Source: Marvania coccoides
Lineage: Eukaryota; Chlorophyta; Trebouxiophyceae; Chlorellales; Chlorellaceae
Direction: 5' to 3'
Assembly: GCA_963854735.1 (NCBI GenBank)
Contig: OY978099.1
Coordinates: 1,116,001 to 1,180,000 of the forward strand
Length of the DNA stretch: 64,000 bases
Numbering within the stretch: the first letter of the stretch is position 1; every line of letters starts with the position of its first letter. A program made the position numbers and the translations under genes. Below the pieces are notes generated by a model. The model was not told where the DNA came from. It searched no databases and saw nothing but the letters and a program-made list of their open reading frames with translations. Shown here in pieces: positions 43,680 to 54,901 of the stretch.

Positions 43680-46600
43680 ATGTTGCCAAGGACCACTCTC
43701 GGAGGGCAGCGGGCCGTGCTGGAGCAGAGGGCGCTGGTTCGTCCTCAGCGTCTTGCACGCATGGCCACCCGCTGCGAGGTTCGCTCCAACAAAGGAAAAA
43801 AACTGTCTGAGGAGTCGATCTCGGTGAAAAACTCGTTGGGGGAGGGCAGTTTCGGCCTGGTGTTCACGGTAGGAGATGCCAACTTGCTTGAATGCATTTG
43901 CAGGCGAAGCGCTTGGCGTCTACACCCTCTTTCAGTCCCAACGAAAATTCAAAATCATTCCCTTTTAAAATCACAGGGATCGCTGACGGGCGCTGATGGC
44001 TCTTCCTCCTCCCGCATCATCCTCAAAAAGGTCAAGGAGAAGGTGTCTGGTGCGCAGGAGATGGGTGAGATGGAACACATTTTAAACGTCTATGCAAAGT
44101 CTGCCTGCCCCTCCGCTGTGGCCCCATTCCTGGGCTACCTGGTGGTCTCCGAGCCGCGGGGGCGCCTCACCCGCGGGCTGTGGCTGGTGTGGGAGTACCA
44201 AGGCGACAAAACGCTGGGGTACTACCTCCGCCGACGGGACTGCATTGCCGCCCTTTCCGCCGACCTGGGCGTGGCGGAGGAGGCCGCCGTGCCCACCGTC
44301 ATGAAGCAGATATTCGAGTGTCTGACGCAAGTGCACAATGCGGGGCTGGTGCACCGCGATGTGAAGCCTGCCAACATCGTTTTCAGCGACGCTGAGCGCC
44401 GCTTCAAGCTCATTGACCTGGGCGCGGCCGCTGACTTGCGCACCGGCACAAACTACAAGCCGCAGGAGACTATACTCGACCCGCTGTATGCTGCGCCAGA
44501 GGAGTACGTGCTGCCGACTGACGCCCCGCATTTGTCGGAGAAAGCGGCGCCCCTGGCAATGGTGATGTCGCCACTGCTATGGCAGCAGCACCGCCCGGAC
44601 TGCTTCGATACCTGGTCCGCCGGCGTCATCCTGCTGCAGGTACGCAACCGTATAAAACAAATAATCATTTCGGTCTCTCTTCTTTGCCTCATTTTTTAAT
44701 AGTAAAATTAACGCGATTCCTGACAATTTTTTCCTTCCCATCGCAAATGTCAGTTGGGCTTGCCGTTCATGCGCTCCGCCACGTCGCTGCGCAACTGGAA
44801 GGGCACGTTCGCTCGGTGTGGCTACGATCTCCAGGAGTGGCGCATGCGGGCCAGCCTCACTGCCAAACAAACGGCGCTGCTGGATGCCGACGACGGCGCC
44901 GGGTGGGACCTAGCTGCGGGGCTGCTGCGCCCGCGGGAGGTGGAAGGCGACAGCAAGGGCGGCGTGCGATTCAAAAACACGGCAGCTGCTCCTCGGCTGA
45001 CGCCGACCGCCGCCCTGCGCCACCCTTACCTCAAAAAGGCGGCGGGCAGCAAAGCAGCGGGCTCCTCCTTTGGCAGGAGCTTCAGCAGCCTGTTCAGCGT
45101 GAGCACCGACGGTGACGACAGTGGCAGCATCGATCTGTCGGTGGGAGACTCTGCGGCCACCGCTGGAGGGTCTTCTGGCAGCCGAGGAAGCAAGAGTAGA
45201 AGTCGCAGGAGCAGCGGCAGCAACAGCAGCAGCAGCAGTAGTAGCGCGGCAAAGGAAGCGGCAGAATCTTCTGTTGCTGCCGCTGCTGCTAGGAGCAGCT
45301 CTCCTTCTCGGCTGTCGTCCACCTGGGGCTGGATGAAGGCCAAGCTGTTCGATCTGGAGGCTCGGGTGTCGCAGCAGGCGTCAGACACGCAGACGCAGAC
45401 CACCGTGGTGCAAAAATTGAAGGAGGACGTGGCAGCGGGGCGGGCCTCCGAGAAAGAGCTAGAAAAGGAGGAAACCAGGCTGCAGGGGATGCAGGCCAGT
45501 TTGCAGGCCTCCGCCAAGGAGCTTAACTCCCTGTACGGCGCCGCCCGCGGCTTTTTTGCCTCAGTTGTCAAGCCTGGAGGCGGCATCGGAATGCCTAGCC
45601 CTGCTGCTGCCACCGCTGCTGCTGGTTCAATGGAAAGAGACGAGGAGCAACAGCAGGCGTCTTCGGCGTCGGCTTCTGGTTCTGCCGTGGGCAAGGCTGT
45701 GGCAGACGCAGCTACCAATGTTTTGTACTCAGGCCTCCGCTTCACTGGCATGGCGCTCAACGCAGTGGGGGACCTGGCGGAGGCCGTGGAGAAGCGCGCC
45801 AGCAAGGCCGCAGCGGAGGTGGAGGCCCGGCGCGCGGCCAGCAGCGCCTTTGTGGAGGCACTCCAGTCGGTGCAGCCGCCCATTACTGCCAGAAGCACCT
45901 GGGAGAGCGTGGCTGCAGCGCTGGACAGCTCCGCAAGGGCCAGCAGCTACGAGGGGCTGACCGAGGGGCAGCGGAAGGAGACCTTCAGAGCGTACGTTGA
46001 TGCTTTGAAGAGAAGGGAGCGGGCGGCTGCTCAAGCCGCTGTGGCGTCTTTCTCCGCTCTGCTGAGCGAAAGGGGGCTCGACTCTAGTGCTACCTACGAA
46101 CAGCTGTGCACTGGCCCTGCTGCGACGGACCCTCGCTTCTTCGCCATTGGAGCTGAGGACGAGCGCCGGGCGGCTTTTGATGCCTTTCTCGAGAAAATTC
46201 GCGCGCAGGAGGCGCGTGCCACTGCCGCAGCGGCCAGGAAATTGGAGGAGGAGGAGCGCCGGGCAAATTTGGTGGCTGCTGCGGCCGCCAAGGCTGCGGC
46301 CAAAGCGGCAGAGGTGGCAGCGCAGAAAAGTGAGGAGGAGCGCCGGGCGGCCGCGGCGGCGGCGGCTACCGCTGCTGCGTCTGCGCTTGCGGAGCAGTAC
46401 AAGCGTGAGCAGGAGGAAAGGGAAGCAGCCGCTGCTGCAGAAGCGGAAAAAGCAGCTACCGCCACCGCCGCCGCGACTCCCTCTCCTGCAGCTGCTGCTG
46501 GCCCAGACCCTCAGGAGCTGGAGTTCCTGCGACAGGAGCAAAAGCGCATGGCGGAGGAGTACCGCCGCATGGAGCTCAAACTCCTGGAGATGGAGAAGCG

Positions 46601-46781
46601 GCTGAGCGTGAAAGAGCTGGTGGGCGCTCTCATCGACGACGGCTCCGTGGTGGAGGCCGATTCCGAGGGCAACGTCATCTTCCGGTTCGCCCCCACTTCC
46701 GCCCCTCTGACTGATAAGAAGCAGGCAGCCAAAGGCACAAGAAGGGGTGAGAGAGCGCCCAAGCCAAAAAAATTGATTTAA
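43680..46781 (+). CDS. STN7/STN8/STL1-type thylakoid protein kinase fused to two FF domains
   Basis: Exons: 43680..43868, 43977..44639 and 44754..46781 (959 aa), all phase 0. An Arg-rich presequence precedes the kinase: glycine loop LGEGSFGLVF, lysine in RIILKKVK, HRDVKPANIVF near residue 188 and LIDLGAAADLR near 210. The segments TNYKPQETILDPLYAAPEEYVLPTD, MSPLLWQQHRPDCFDTWSAGVILLQ and DGAGWDLAAGLL identify the STN7/STN8 family, which phosphorylates light-harvesting and photosystem II proteins. After the kinase come a Ser-rich linker and two FF-like domains (about 645-707 and 708-772), with FVEALQSVQPPITARSTWES/TFRAYVDALKRRE and FSALLSERGLDSSATYEQL/DPRFFAIGAEDERRAAFDAF. A long Ala/Glu/Lys coiled coil and a basic C terminus follow. 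The second half shares an uninterrupted exon with the end of the kinase. Confidence 0.9.
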
Positions 46782-47232
46782 AAACCGATTTATATACCTG
46801 CTGAAAAACTCTTCTCGGCATGTTTCCCGGGTTCCTGCGGGTTCCGACGAGAGTAATTGAAGCAGAAATGTCTTTCCCCCGCTTACACACTGTTTCTATC
46901 GTACTTTCATGTTCTTTACCCCCCTTTCGCTCCGCAACCCAACGGTGATTCTTTTCCCAAACCAATGCACGATCGTTAATAAAAGTATCGATTTGAGCCG
47001 ATTTTTCCTGTTCCTTTCCAAGCTGTTGCCAACCGTTTTTTTTTTAACCTTTTTTCCTTCCATTTTTTTTTTCTGTTTGCTTTTTCTTATTGCTGAGCTA
47101 GATAGATAAAGTATGTCTTTCCTGGTGTTATTCTTCGTAGAGTGAACGTGTATTTCGTGCGATCAGCTGTGTGTCCTTCTTTCCAGTGTACTTTGATTTT
47201 ATTTTTATTTTTATTTTCAAAAATTAATGGCG
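46782..47232. other. Convergent 3' region, no gene seen
   Basis: 3' UTRs of the STN/STL-type kinase gene (plus) and the DUF3228 gene (minus). T-rich. Confidence 0.6.
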
Positions 47233-47958
47233 TTATTGAATAGAGGCGTGCGCCTCCCAGTACGCACACGCTGCCTCGTATTTTTCTCTGTCTAGCGGCA
47301 CTCCGCTGCCGCCCTGGTCCCTCCCCAGCGCGTTTCTCATCATTGTGATTGGCGTCATTGGCAACTCGGTTGCCTCGTCCTGCGCCTTGATAGAAATTAT
47401 GCCCCACGGCGCGTCGGGAAGGTCGGCGACCGAGCGCCCCTCCAGCGGCAGCGCCTCGTACTCTTTGACCATTTGATCCCGGCTGTAAAGAATAATATCG
47501 AGGTACGCTGCTTTTGTGGCGGTGACCGCCTCAGCAGGGAACCAGCGGGTCAGCACGGGCAGCTCCTCGGCGCGGCGCCGGGTGTACGCGGAGCGCAGCT
47601 GCCCGCGGTTGGCGTCGGCGATTTTGAGCGCGCCCACCGTGCAGTCCCATTCGTTGAGAATGAAGACGTGTTTGCAAAATGGGGCGTAGCCATCAACCAG
47701 ACCCTTGCCGGCATTGAAATGGTGGTGCACGCGGTCCACGAACTCCCGTTGGTCGCATTTCATGCGGGTGCCTGCAAAAAAATCCAGAAGAAGAGTGGAT
47801 TGGCAGTGGCGGGCTTCCACGGCGATAAATGTTGTTTTTATTATTTAGGGTTCTCAAAGCGGGCATCGCATCATACCTGCGAACTGTGGATCGTTCCACT
47901 GTCTGAGGGCGAAATGATCGAGGAAAAAAGTCGGTCCGCTGATTAAAGCAGCAGCCAT
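47233..47958 (-). CDS. DUF3228 family protein
   Basis: Exons are 47958..47877 and 47771..47233 (206 aa, phase 1). The family signature is plain: FLDHFALRQWNDPQF at the start, then VDGYAPFCKHVFI and a C-terminal half with MVKEYEALPL, APWGIISIKAQD and PMTPITMMRNALG. DUF3228 proteins occur in algae, plants and bacteria; their function is not known to me. There is no targeting peptide or membrane segment, so it is probably cytosolic. Gly-Gly-Ser near the end precedes a short charged helix. Confidence 0.87.
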
Positions 47959-48551
47959 CGCAACTGATCTCGAACTTTTAGCACGAATCAATGGACAGCG
48001 AAAGAGAGGTTTGATGCAATGGGATTTAATCATAATTTATTTCATAATAATTCACGTGTATTTTGCTGTTATTAACTTGTTAAACGGCCCGTTATCTTGA
48101 AGGTAAGCACACACAAAAATGAATCGGTTGAGAGCTGTCTCCTTGTGCTTGGTCTCCTTTTCATTCTCCTTCCCCATCTCCGCATGCCCTTGCTGCACTC
48201 CCTTATGTGGAAAGAGGGTAAACGATGCAGCACTATTGATGCACCCACTCTTCCCTAGTCGAATGCAGCGGCCACTCGTTGCCTTGTGCCGTGCTCCGTT
48301 AAAATGAAAATCATTAAATATCTATACTAAGACACGCATCTAAGACGAGGTTGTGAAAGAGGGTACTAAAAACATGAAAAGCGTAAAGAGAAAAAACAAT
48401 GCGGAAATCGGTATGCCATTCATTTTAATTTGGAGGGTTAAAAGTGTTAGCCGCTGCTCAGAGCAGCCGGATTATTGAACACCGTGAGCTACGCCCAGCT
48501 AGGGGTTTTAGATTACGAAGATTTCAAAGCCGATATAAAACCCTGAGCTTC
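47959..48551. other. Intergenic spacer with a 15-nt palindrome, no gene seen
   Basis: Holds the EHD 3' UTR and the DUF3228 promoter, both genes being on the minus strand. GCTGCTC A GAGCAGC (48453-48467) could form a short hairpin downstream of EHD. A 62-codon frame at 48119 has no support. Confidence 0.5.
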
Positions 48552-48713
48552 TCACAGCCATGGGTTGCTCATTGCTCGCATCAGCTGCGGAATATCCACC
48601 GCCAGCGCATCGTCCACCTGAAGAGAAAAATGGTGATCAACGATAAGAAGGGGCCAGTAAACCAGTGTTTATAGATAATAAAAAAGCAGCTGGCAGGTAG
48701 TTCGGAAATCTGT

Positions 48714-48765
<52 letters not shown>

Positions 48766-50852
48766 TTCTATTCAAAAATACTACTCTCTCGCACCTGCTT
48801 GATCATGGACTTGTCCAGCTTGGGAAACTTGGAGATGTCGAACGCCGACAGGATCTCTCTGTAGCGCTTCACGTCTGGGAAGTCTCCGGGGTGCAGGTGG
48901 TGCTCCCGCTGGACCATCGTAAATTCGTGCGCCAGGTTCGTCAGCAGCTTCTCCTGCGCCTTTTTCTGCCCAAAGTAGGGGATCTGCTTGCGCAGGTGGC
49001 CCATGATGAGGAAGTGCGTCCTCGCCGCCCGCACCCGCTTCACAAATTCGTTGACCTTCCGGTCGCACGACCGCGCGGGGATGTCGTACAGGTCATGCAG
49101 CAGGTCCTCCTGCTCCTTCTCAAACAGCTCCCGCCCCGAGGGGTTGACGTCCTCCCGGATGGGTTTCCCGGCGTTGAAAGAGCCGATGTAGACGCGACAC
49201 ACCTCAGGGGAGCGGAACACCTTGCCCAGCGACCACATCAGCGCGCCGTACACGCGCATGAGCTGCTGCTGGTCCACCTGGTCGGACTTGTTGAGCACCA
49301 CCCGTACCTTGTCGTCGTGGCCCTTGAGGGTGGAGATGACGGCCTTGAACTCGTCTGAGACGTCCAGTTTGTAGGGGTCGAACAGCAGCAGGATGAGGTC
49401 GCACCGCGCAGCAAACCAGCCGTTGACTCTGTGTAGGTCGAGGAAGGAGGGAAAGCGTAAACAGGGACGGGGAAAAAAACAAAGAATGCAGACATGAACA
49501 CCCTCGACAACCACTATTAGTCATGGCATTGAAATTCATTTTGAAAATTTCTTCTATTTCTATTTGCTCACTCTATGAAGTCGTACGAGCGCTCGATGCG
49601 CTGCTTCTCTCCCGACAGCACGCCGGGGGTATCGATGATCGTGATCTCCTCCAGCAGCCGGTTCTCGCACGTGGCCGCCTCAAATTTGGACAGAAATCCG
49701 TTGCCAAACTGCGCCAGCCCCGTGAACGGCTTGTCAGGCTGCACCGCCAGCGTGTTTCCGGGAATTCGGCGGTCCTCTGGGCCGTGCATGACCACCACGA
49801 ACCGGTCAGTGGTAGGCTCGGGGCCAATGTGCAGCCCCGGGTAGTCCCGCCCCAGCAGATACTTGACGAACGTGGTTTTTCCGGTGGAGTATTGCCCCAG
49901 CAGCAGCACCGAGGGCTTGGCCTCGAAGTCGCCGTCGCTGAGCAGCGGGCTGAAGAAGTGCCCGAACTTGTACATCTCTTCCAGCGGGCGCACTTTATTG
50001 AAGTAGATCTTGCGCAGGCCGTCTGTGATGGAGGTGACGTCTTTTGTCGACAGCGGCCCTCTTCGGCGGCTGGAAGAGGACAGCGGGGGCTGCACGGGGG
50101 CGGCAGACCCCCCCGGGCGGTCGGTAGAGACCGGCGGGGGCGGGAAGGCGCTGCCTGGCGGCCCTCCTGCCTGTTTCGGCTCCTGGAGGTGAGCTGGGGC
50201 AGCGTTCGGCCCACCGAAGTAAAACATGGGCGGGGGAGCTCCTACGGAGGTGGGGGACGGCGAAGCGGCCATGATTGAGGGCTCGGAAGGCGCGAACGGG
50301 TTGGAAGGGGACGCGGGGGAGGCGGCAGCGGCGGGAGGTGAAGCTGCATCGGCGAGACCGTCCAGGCGGGGAGGAGGGATGCCCATGGGCTGCTGCGCTT
50401 TGTAGGCGTCCAGGGAGATGATCCCGGTCTGCTGAGCCAGCGAAATGAGCTCCACCGCGCGAATGAAGGCGTCAAAGTTGAGGTAGCCTCGTCGGGTGAC
50501 GTCAGCTAAGGCCCAGACCTTGGCCAGCTGGTCGCGGGGCAGCCCGCTGCGCCCAAAAAACTCTACTGCGTCCTCTCCCGTGACGCGACCGTCCCGATCT
50601 GCGGTGCGGAAGTGGGCGTGAGAGCGAGAGAAAATGGAGAGAGCTGTTCAGAGATCAATATTTCTTTCCCCTCTCTGCCGAGTACACCAACGCTCAAGAG
50701 CGGTGTCTGTAGCAATTTGAGGGTGAATTGAGGGAGAACACACCGTTGTCTGCGAGCTGGAACCACTCGAAGTAAGTCTGCTTTGTTCGAGGAGAAATGT
50801 GGGGGTTTGCAAGCTCATCGAAGCCCAGCTTGACGCTGTCTCTTGATGCCAT
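48552..50852 (-). CDS. EHD1: EH-domain dynamin-like ATPase (EHD)
   Basis: Membrane-remodelling ATPase of endocytic recycling. Exons: 50852..50744, 50598..49572, 49428..48795 and 48617..48552 (611 aa). As in plants, the EH domain with its EF-hand (DNDRDGRVTGED) is at the N terminus. After a Pro-rich linker of about 120 residues comes the G domain: P-loop GQYSTGKTTF near residue 274, DTPGVLSG, and NKSDQVD. A helical region follows, ending in VDIPQLMRAMSNPWL. The linker contains SNPFAPSEPS near residue 136; NPF is the peptide EH domains bind, so self-interaction is possible. The last intron holds a CA microsatellite. Confidence 0.94.
48717..48762. repeat. CA/TG dinucleotide microsatellite (about 45 bp)
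   Basis: Within the last EHD intron. End coordinates are approximate. Such repeats vary in length between isolates. Confidence 0.85.
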
Positions 50853-51254
50853 TGTAACAGGTACGTTGCGTGAAAAAAATGGAGACCAAGTTTTGTTCAA
50901 ATAGTTTTTTGAAATGGAATGTGTAAAATGAAAAAAAATGAGTCAGCAAGGCGTGTTCCGCGTTAAGAGATTGTCGATCACAATTGATGTGAACAAAAAA
51001 TTGTGTTTTATAATGCTTATAAGCCTCGGACGCCGAGTTTAAGCCACTTTTAAGCCAATGAGCAGCAAAGCATGGCAGCAATTTTAAGAGGCGCTTCCTC
51101 ATCGCCCGCACCCCTTTAATTCATTTGTGTAAAATCATAATATTCAAATCCCCGCTGGTCAGCGCAGACAGGGCCTCAATTTATCACTTTTTTTAAATTA
51201 TAAAGCATATCTACTAAACTTGCAACACACAAAAAAGCAAGCAATTGGCCGCAG
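50853..51254. other. Divergent promoter region, no gene seen
   Basis: Shared by EHD (minus) and COX19 (plus). AT-rich. Confidence 0.6.
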
Positions 51255-51602
51255 ATGTCGGCAGGAGGCGCATTTGGTGGGGCTAAAGGATACCAGCCGC
51301 GCCCCCCCGAGAAGGGGGTGTTCCCATTGGACCACTTTGGGGAGTGCAAGGCGGTAAAAGAGGACTACCTCGCCTGCTTAAAGGAGCACGGCGGCCACAC
51401 CGAGGAGTGCAGAGAAGTGGCCAAGCTCTACCTCAAGTGCCGCATGGAGAGGAAGCTCATGGCAGAGCAAGATTTGGCTGACCTTGGGTTCAGCGAAAGC
51501 GACGACGCAGCGGCAGCACGGCAGCGGGCAAAGCAACAGCAGCAGCAGGAGAAGGAGCCGCCCAGAGAGAAGACTGGCTTCGTGGCAGGTCTCCACAAAT
51601 GA
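51255..51602 (+). CDS. COX19: COX19-like twin CX9C protein
   Basis: Mitochondrial intermembrane-space protein needed for cytochrome c oxidase assembly (copper delivery). Single exon of 115 aa. The twin CX9C coiled-coil-helix-coiled-coil-helix core is exact: CKAVKEDYLAC and CREVAKLYLKC, each with nine residues between cysteines. It is preceded by the COX19-type leader RPPEKGVFPLDHFGEC and followed by RMERKLMAEQDLADLGF. There is no cleavable presequence, as expected for Mia40 substrates. The tail has a run of Gln and a Lys/Glu-rich end. Confidence 0.95.
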   Translation: MSAGGAFGGAKGYQPRPPEKGVFPLDHFGECKAVKEDYLACLKEHGGHTEECREVAKLYLKCRMERKLMAEQDLADLGFSESDDAAAARQRAKQQQQQEKEPPREKTGFVAGLHK

Positions 51603-51703
51603 ACGAAAACACAAAACCGTACCAGACCATTTCCCCCCCATGAGCGCCCTCCAATAATTATGTTTTTACATATTTTTTTTACGTTTACATGTTTCTTTTA
51701 CTT

Positions 51704-53347
51704 TCAGTTTCGTTTCTGTAAGGTTTTGGCCCCTTTTCCAGCTTGCCTCAGCGCCTGCCTCCGTCGGTCCTTGTACTGTCGCACTGCCGTTTCGCGCCCA
51801 GCACGCCACGCCGCTTCCACTTGAACCAGGGGCTCGGTGCGATAAAACGCAGCGCCAGCGGGCAGTAGCGGCGCCGCCCATGCGGCGTCCTCCCCGTCAT
51901 CTTTCCACCTAGAGTCTCCCTCCACCTTTCCACCCTCCACCGCTGCCGCCGCTGCTGCTCTCCCGTTGGACGCCTCGTCAGCTGCAGCAATTGCCATATC
52001 TTCATCACTGCTGGTGCCGCTTTTGCTGCTCTCCTCCAACCCCCGGGGTTTTTTGTCCTCAGAGTCGCTAGACGAAGGGATTTCGGAAGAAGAAGGTGAG
52101 CTTGTCGCTTCTCCGCCGCTGCTTTTGCTGCCGCCCTCACTGCTGCTGCTGCTGCCTCCGCTGCTCGTGTCAGAAGAGGATGCGTCCGCCGCCCCATCCA
52201 CTTGCGGGATCGTCCGCATTCGCTTCTGCTTCGCCTGCTGAGGCTGCCGCCCCGCTGCTGCCTCTTCCTCGCCCTCGCTGTCGCTGGCAAAGCGGCTCAA
52301 ATCCGCCGCTGCGCCGCCCTTCCCCATCTCCCGCTCGTCCTGCGCGGTCAAAAAGTCCACAGTGGCGTATTCCCGGGTCGGCGGCTGCGGCTGAGGGGCT
52401 GCCACTGCTGGACGGGAGCGAAGGCTCTTCTCTGCCGGCGGAGCTGGCGCTGGCCGCTTTACCACCGGCCCACGAGGCCTCAGCGAAGGCTCCAGCGACT
52501 TCATGGCGTCTCGGATGTCTTGGGTTTGGATCTGCAACTTGTCCGCCTTGCGTAGCGGCCTCAAGGGGAGCTGAAACACAGGCAGGCCATCACCACCCTC
52601 CCACTCGCCAGCGGGTTTTGTGGGCGGGTATTTCGCCAAAACCCGCTTCAGATGCTGCTCAAAGGTGGGTCTGGGGGCAGATTCGACTACTACGGGCGCG
52701 GAAGGGAGCAGCTGCGACGCTGGGATGGGGTCGGAGGGCTTTCCCAAACGCTCGATTTTTTTCACCGAGCCGCCCAGAACGACGTTCACAAGCTCCTTGT
52801 TGAAGGGCATCCTGATGCGCAGCGCGGTGCCTTCCTCTGCCCTCGGCATGGGTTGGGGGTCCTGCAACGTATTTTAGAAGGTAAAAAACAATGTTATTTT
52901 GGGTTGTGTTAATTTCTTAAAAGAGGAACAAGAATTATAATTATATATATACGGTACAGTAGGTAGAGAAGAAAAATAGCGTTTTTTTTTTTTAATAAAT
53001 ATATGCCTGACCTTGAGCTCCTCCGCCTCCTTATCCTCCTCCGCCTTCTCTTCAGCGAGGCGCTCCGCCACCGAAGGCTTGGCCACCTTGCAGCGCAGGA
53101 TGCCACCCTTCCAGTTTGAGCCGTTGTACACCCCCAGAACGCGCTTCAGGCTGTTGTCGTCCTTGGGAAGGAGGGTGACGTAGCCAAAGTCTCTGCTGAA
53201 GTTCATGGGCCCGCTGACGGCAGATGGGTACACCTTCTCAGGCGCGATTTCGCAGGATTCGACGGTGCCGAACGGGGTAAACCGCGATTTAAGCTCCTCG
53301 AGGGTCACCCCGGGGGGCAAGCCGCCCACAAAGAGCCTGACAGACAT
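51704..53347 (-). CDS. Nucleolar NOL8/Nop8-like RRM protein
   Basis: Probable 60S ribosome assembly factor. Exons are 53347..53012 and 52861..51704 (497 aa, phase 0; donor AAG|GTCAGG). An RRM fills the N terminus: RLFVGGLPPGVTLEELKSRF (RNP2) and RDFGYVTLL (RNP1-like), with GSNWKGGILRCKVAKPSVAERLAEE after it, a junction characteristic of NOL8. The middle has the short conserved RPTFEQHLKRVLAKYPP. Then come acidic/Ser-rich runs (about 50 residues mostly Ser, Glu, Gly). The C terminus FYRTEPLVQVEAAWRAGRETAVRQYKDRRRQALR fits a basic rRNA-binding tail. Confidence 0.75.
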
Positions 53348-53555
53348 GAGATTGTTTAGTTGAAATTAATAAAATTTACATGAAAAACTATATATGTACT
53401 CAAATGGAGGTGTTCGAGCGAGACATTAGCACAATATAAATATTTGTTAATTGATGCATGCATTGCAGCATCACAAAATATCCTGAAAATTGAAACACCC
53501 AGTCCAAAACTGTTCAAAAGCCACCCACATCGACCTGTTTTCATCAATTAAAAAA

Positions 53556-54737
53556 ATGGCAATGCTTACAGAATTACAATGTTTGGAGGGGCACGATGAT
53601 AGAGTGTGGCACTTGGCCTGGTCTCCATCTGGTAAATCATTGATCACACCCACTTCAATTTTGGCTGCCAATTCCACTGCTTTTCACTCACCCCTCGCCT
53701 TATCCAAACCCCGCAGGCGATGCGCTCGCCAGCTGCAGCGGCGATCGCACCGTGCGGCTGTGGGCGCGGGGCCACGGCGGAGGCCCCTGGCGGTGCACCG
53801 CGGTGCTGGAGGGCACTCACACGCGCACCGTACGCTCCTGTTCTTGGTCCCCCAACGGCCGCCTGCTCATCACCGCTTCTTTCGACCGCACTGTGGCCGT
53901 GTGGGAGGCCCAGGGCGACGGCAATTGGGAGCACGTTGCCGTGCTTGAGGGCCACGAAAATGAGGTCAAAGCAGCTGCCTGGAACCCTAACGGCACGCTG
54001 ATTGCGACCTGTGGGCGCGATAAAACGGTGTGGGTGTGGGAGGCGGCCCCTGGGCACGAGTACGAGGTAGTCGACGTGAAGCACGGCCACTCTCAAGATG
54101 TGAAAACTGTGAGGTGGCACCCAGGAGGGGAGGTGCTGGTGTCGGCGTCCTACGACGACAGCATCAAGCTGTGGATGGAGAGCGATGACGAGTGGATCTG
54201 CGTGCAGACCTTGAGCGGTAAGGCCACACCCTTGTGAATAATTTTTTGGTGCGATTCTGCTGTGGGTTTTGGGGCTGATTTTAATCTCAAAAATTATTTT
54301 ATTATCCCTCCGTAGGGCCTGGGGCGGGGCATGCCTCAACAGTGTGGGATGTGGCTTTTGACTCCACTGGAGAGCTGTTGGCCTCGTGCAGCGATGATTG
54401 CACGCTGCGGGTGTGGCGCTGCGAGGTCAAGCCGGGGAGCACCAACTGCACACCAGCTGTCACGCTATCTGGGTACCACGACCGCGCCATTTTTTCGCTG
54501 GATTGGTCGCCAGAGGGCTACTTGGCCACAGGGAGCGCTGACAACAGCATGGCTGTGTTTTCCATCAGGGATGGCGAAAATGGGCAGGCGAAGGGTGCGA
54601 TGGACGCTAGAAAAGAGGGCGCGCACCCCTGTGATGTGAATTGCGTGCGGTGGCACCCCAAGGAGGCAGGCTTGCTGGCGTCTGCAGGCGACGATGGATG
54701 CATACGGCTGTGGCAGTTCACGCCGGCGCCAGCTTGA
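53556..54737 (+). CDS. CIAO1: CIAO1/Cia1, cytosolic iron-sulfur assembly WD40 protein
   Basis: Targeting subunit that hands Fe-S clusters to nuclear and cytosolic apoproteins. Exons are 53556..53631, 53717..54217 and 54316..54737 (332 aa, phase 1 twice). Seven WD40 blades span the protein from LECLEGHDDRVWHLAWSPSG-type text at the start, through TVRLWARGHGG, TVAVWEAQGDG, TVWVWEAAPGH, SIKLWMESDDEW, TLRVWRC and SMAVFSIRDG to CIRLWQFTPAP at the end. The length and the blade text EYEVVDVKHGHSQDVKTVRWHP are typical of CIAO1. It sits 164 bp upstream of MSH4 on the same strand. Confidence 0.92.
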
Positions 54738-54901
54738 TTCCAAGGGCCTTAAATGCCAATAATTGATTCAGTTAATAATAAAATAGCAGTAGAGGGAAGA
54801 GAAGAAGAACAGCAAAGTGTGAAAAAATTTCAACTTCAAGGAATGAAATTTTATTTATTTTCGCTTCTCATTATAAAATAATTACAAAAAAAAAAATCAC
54901 C

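Noticed and set aside
48119..48307. 62-codon open frame with a hydrophobic, Cys-rich start
   Set aside because: No conserved motif, no splice context, AT-rich spacer; expected by chance.
48453..48467. Short hairpin as a small RNA gene
   Set aside because: A 7-bp stem with a one-base loop is too small to support an RNA gene; kept only as a note in the spacer.
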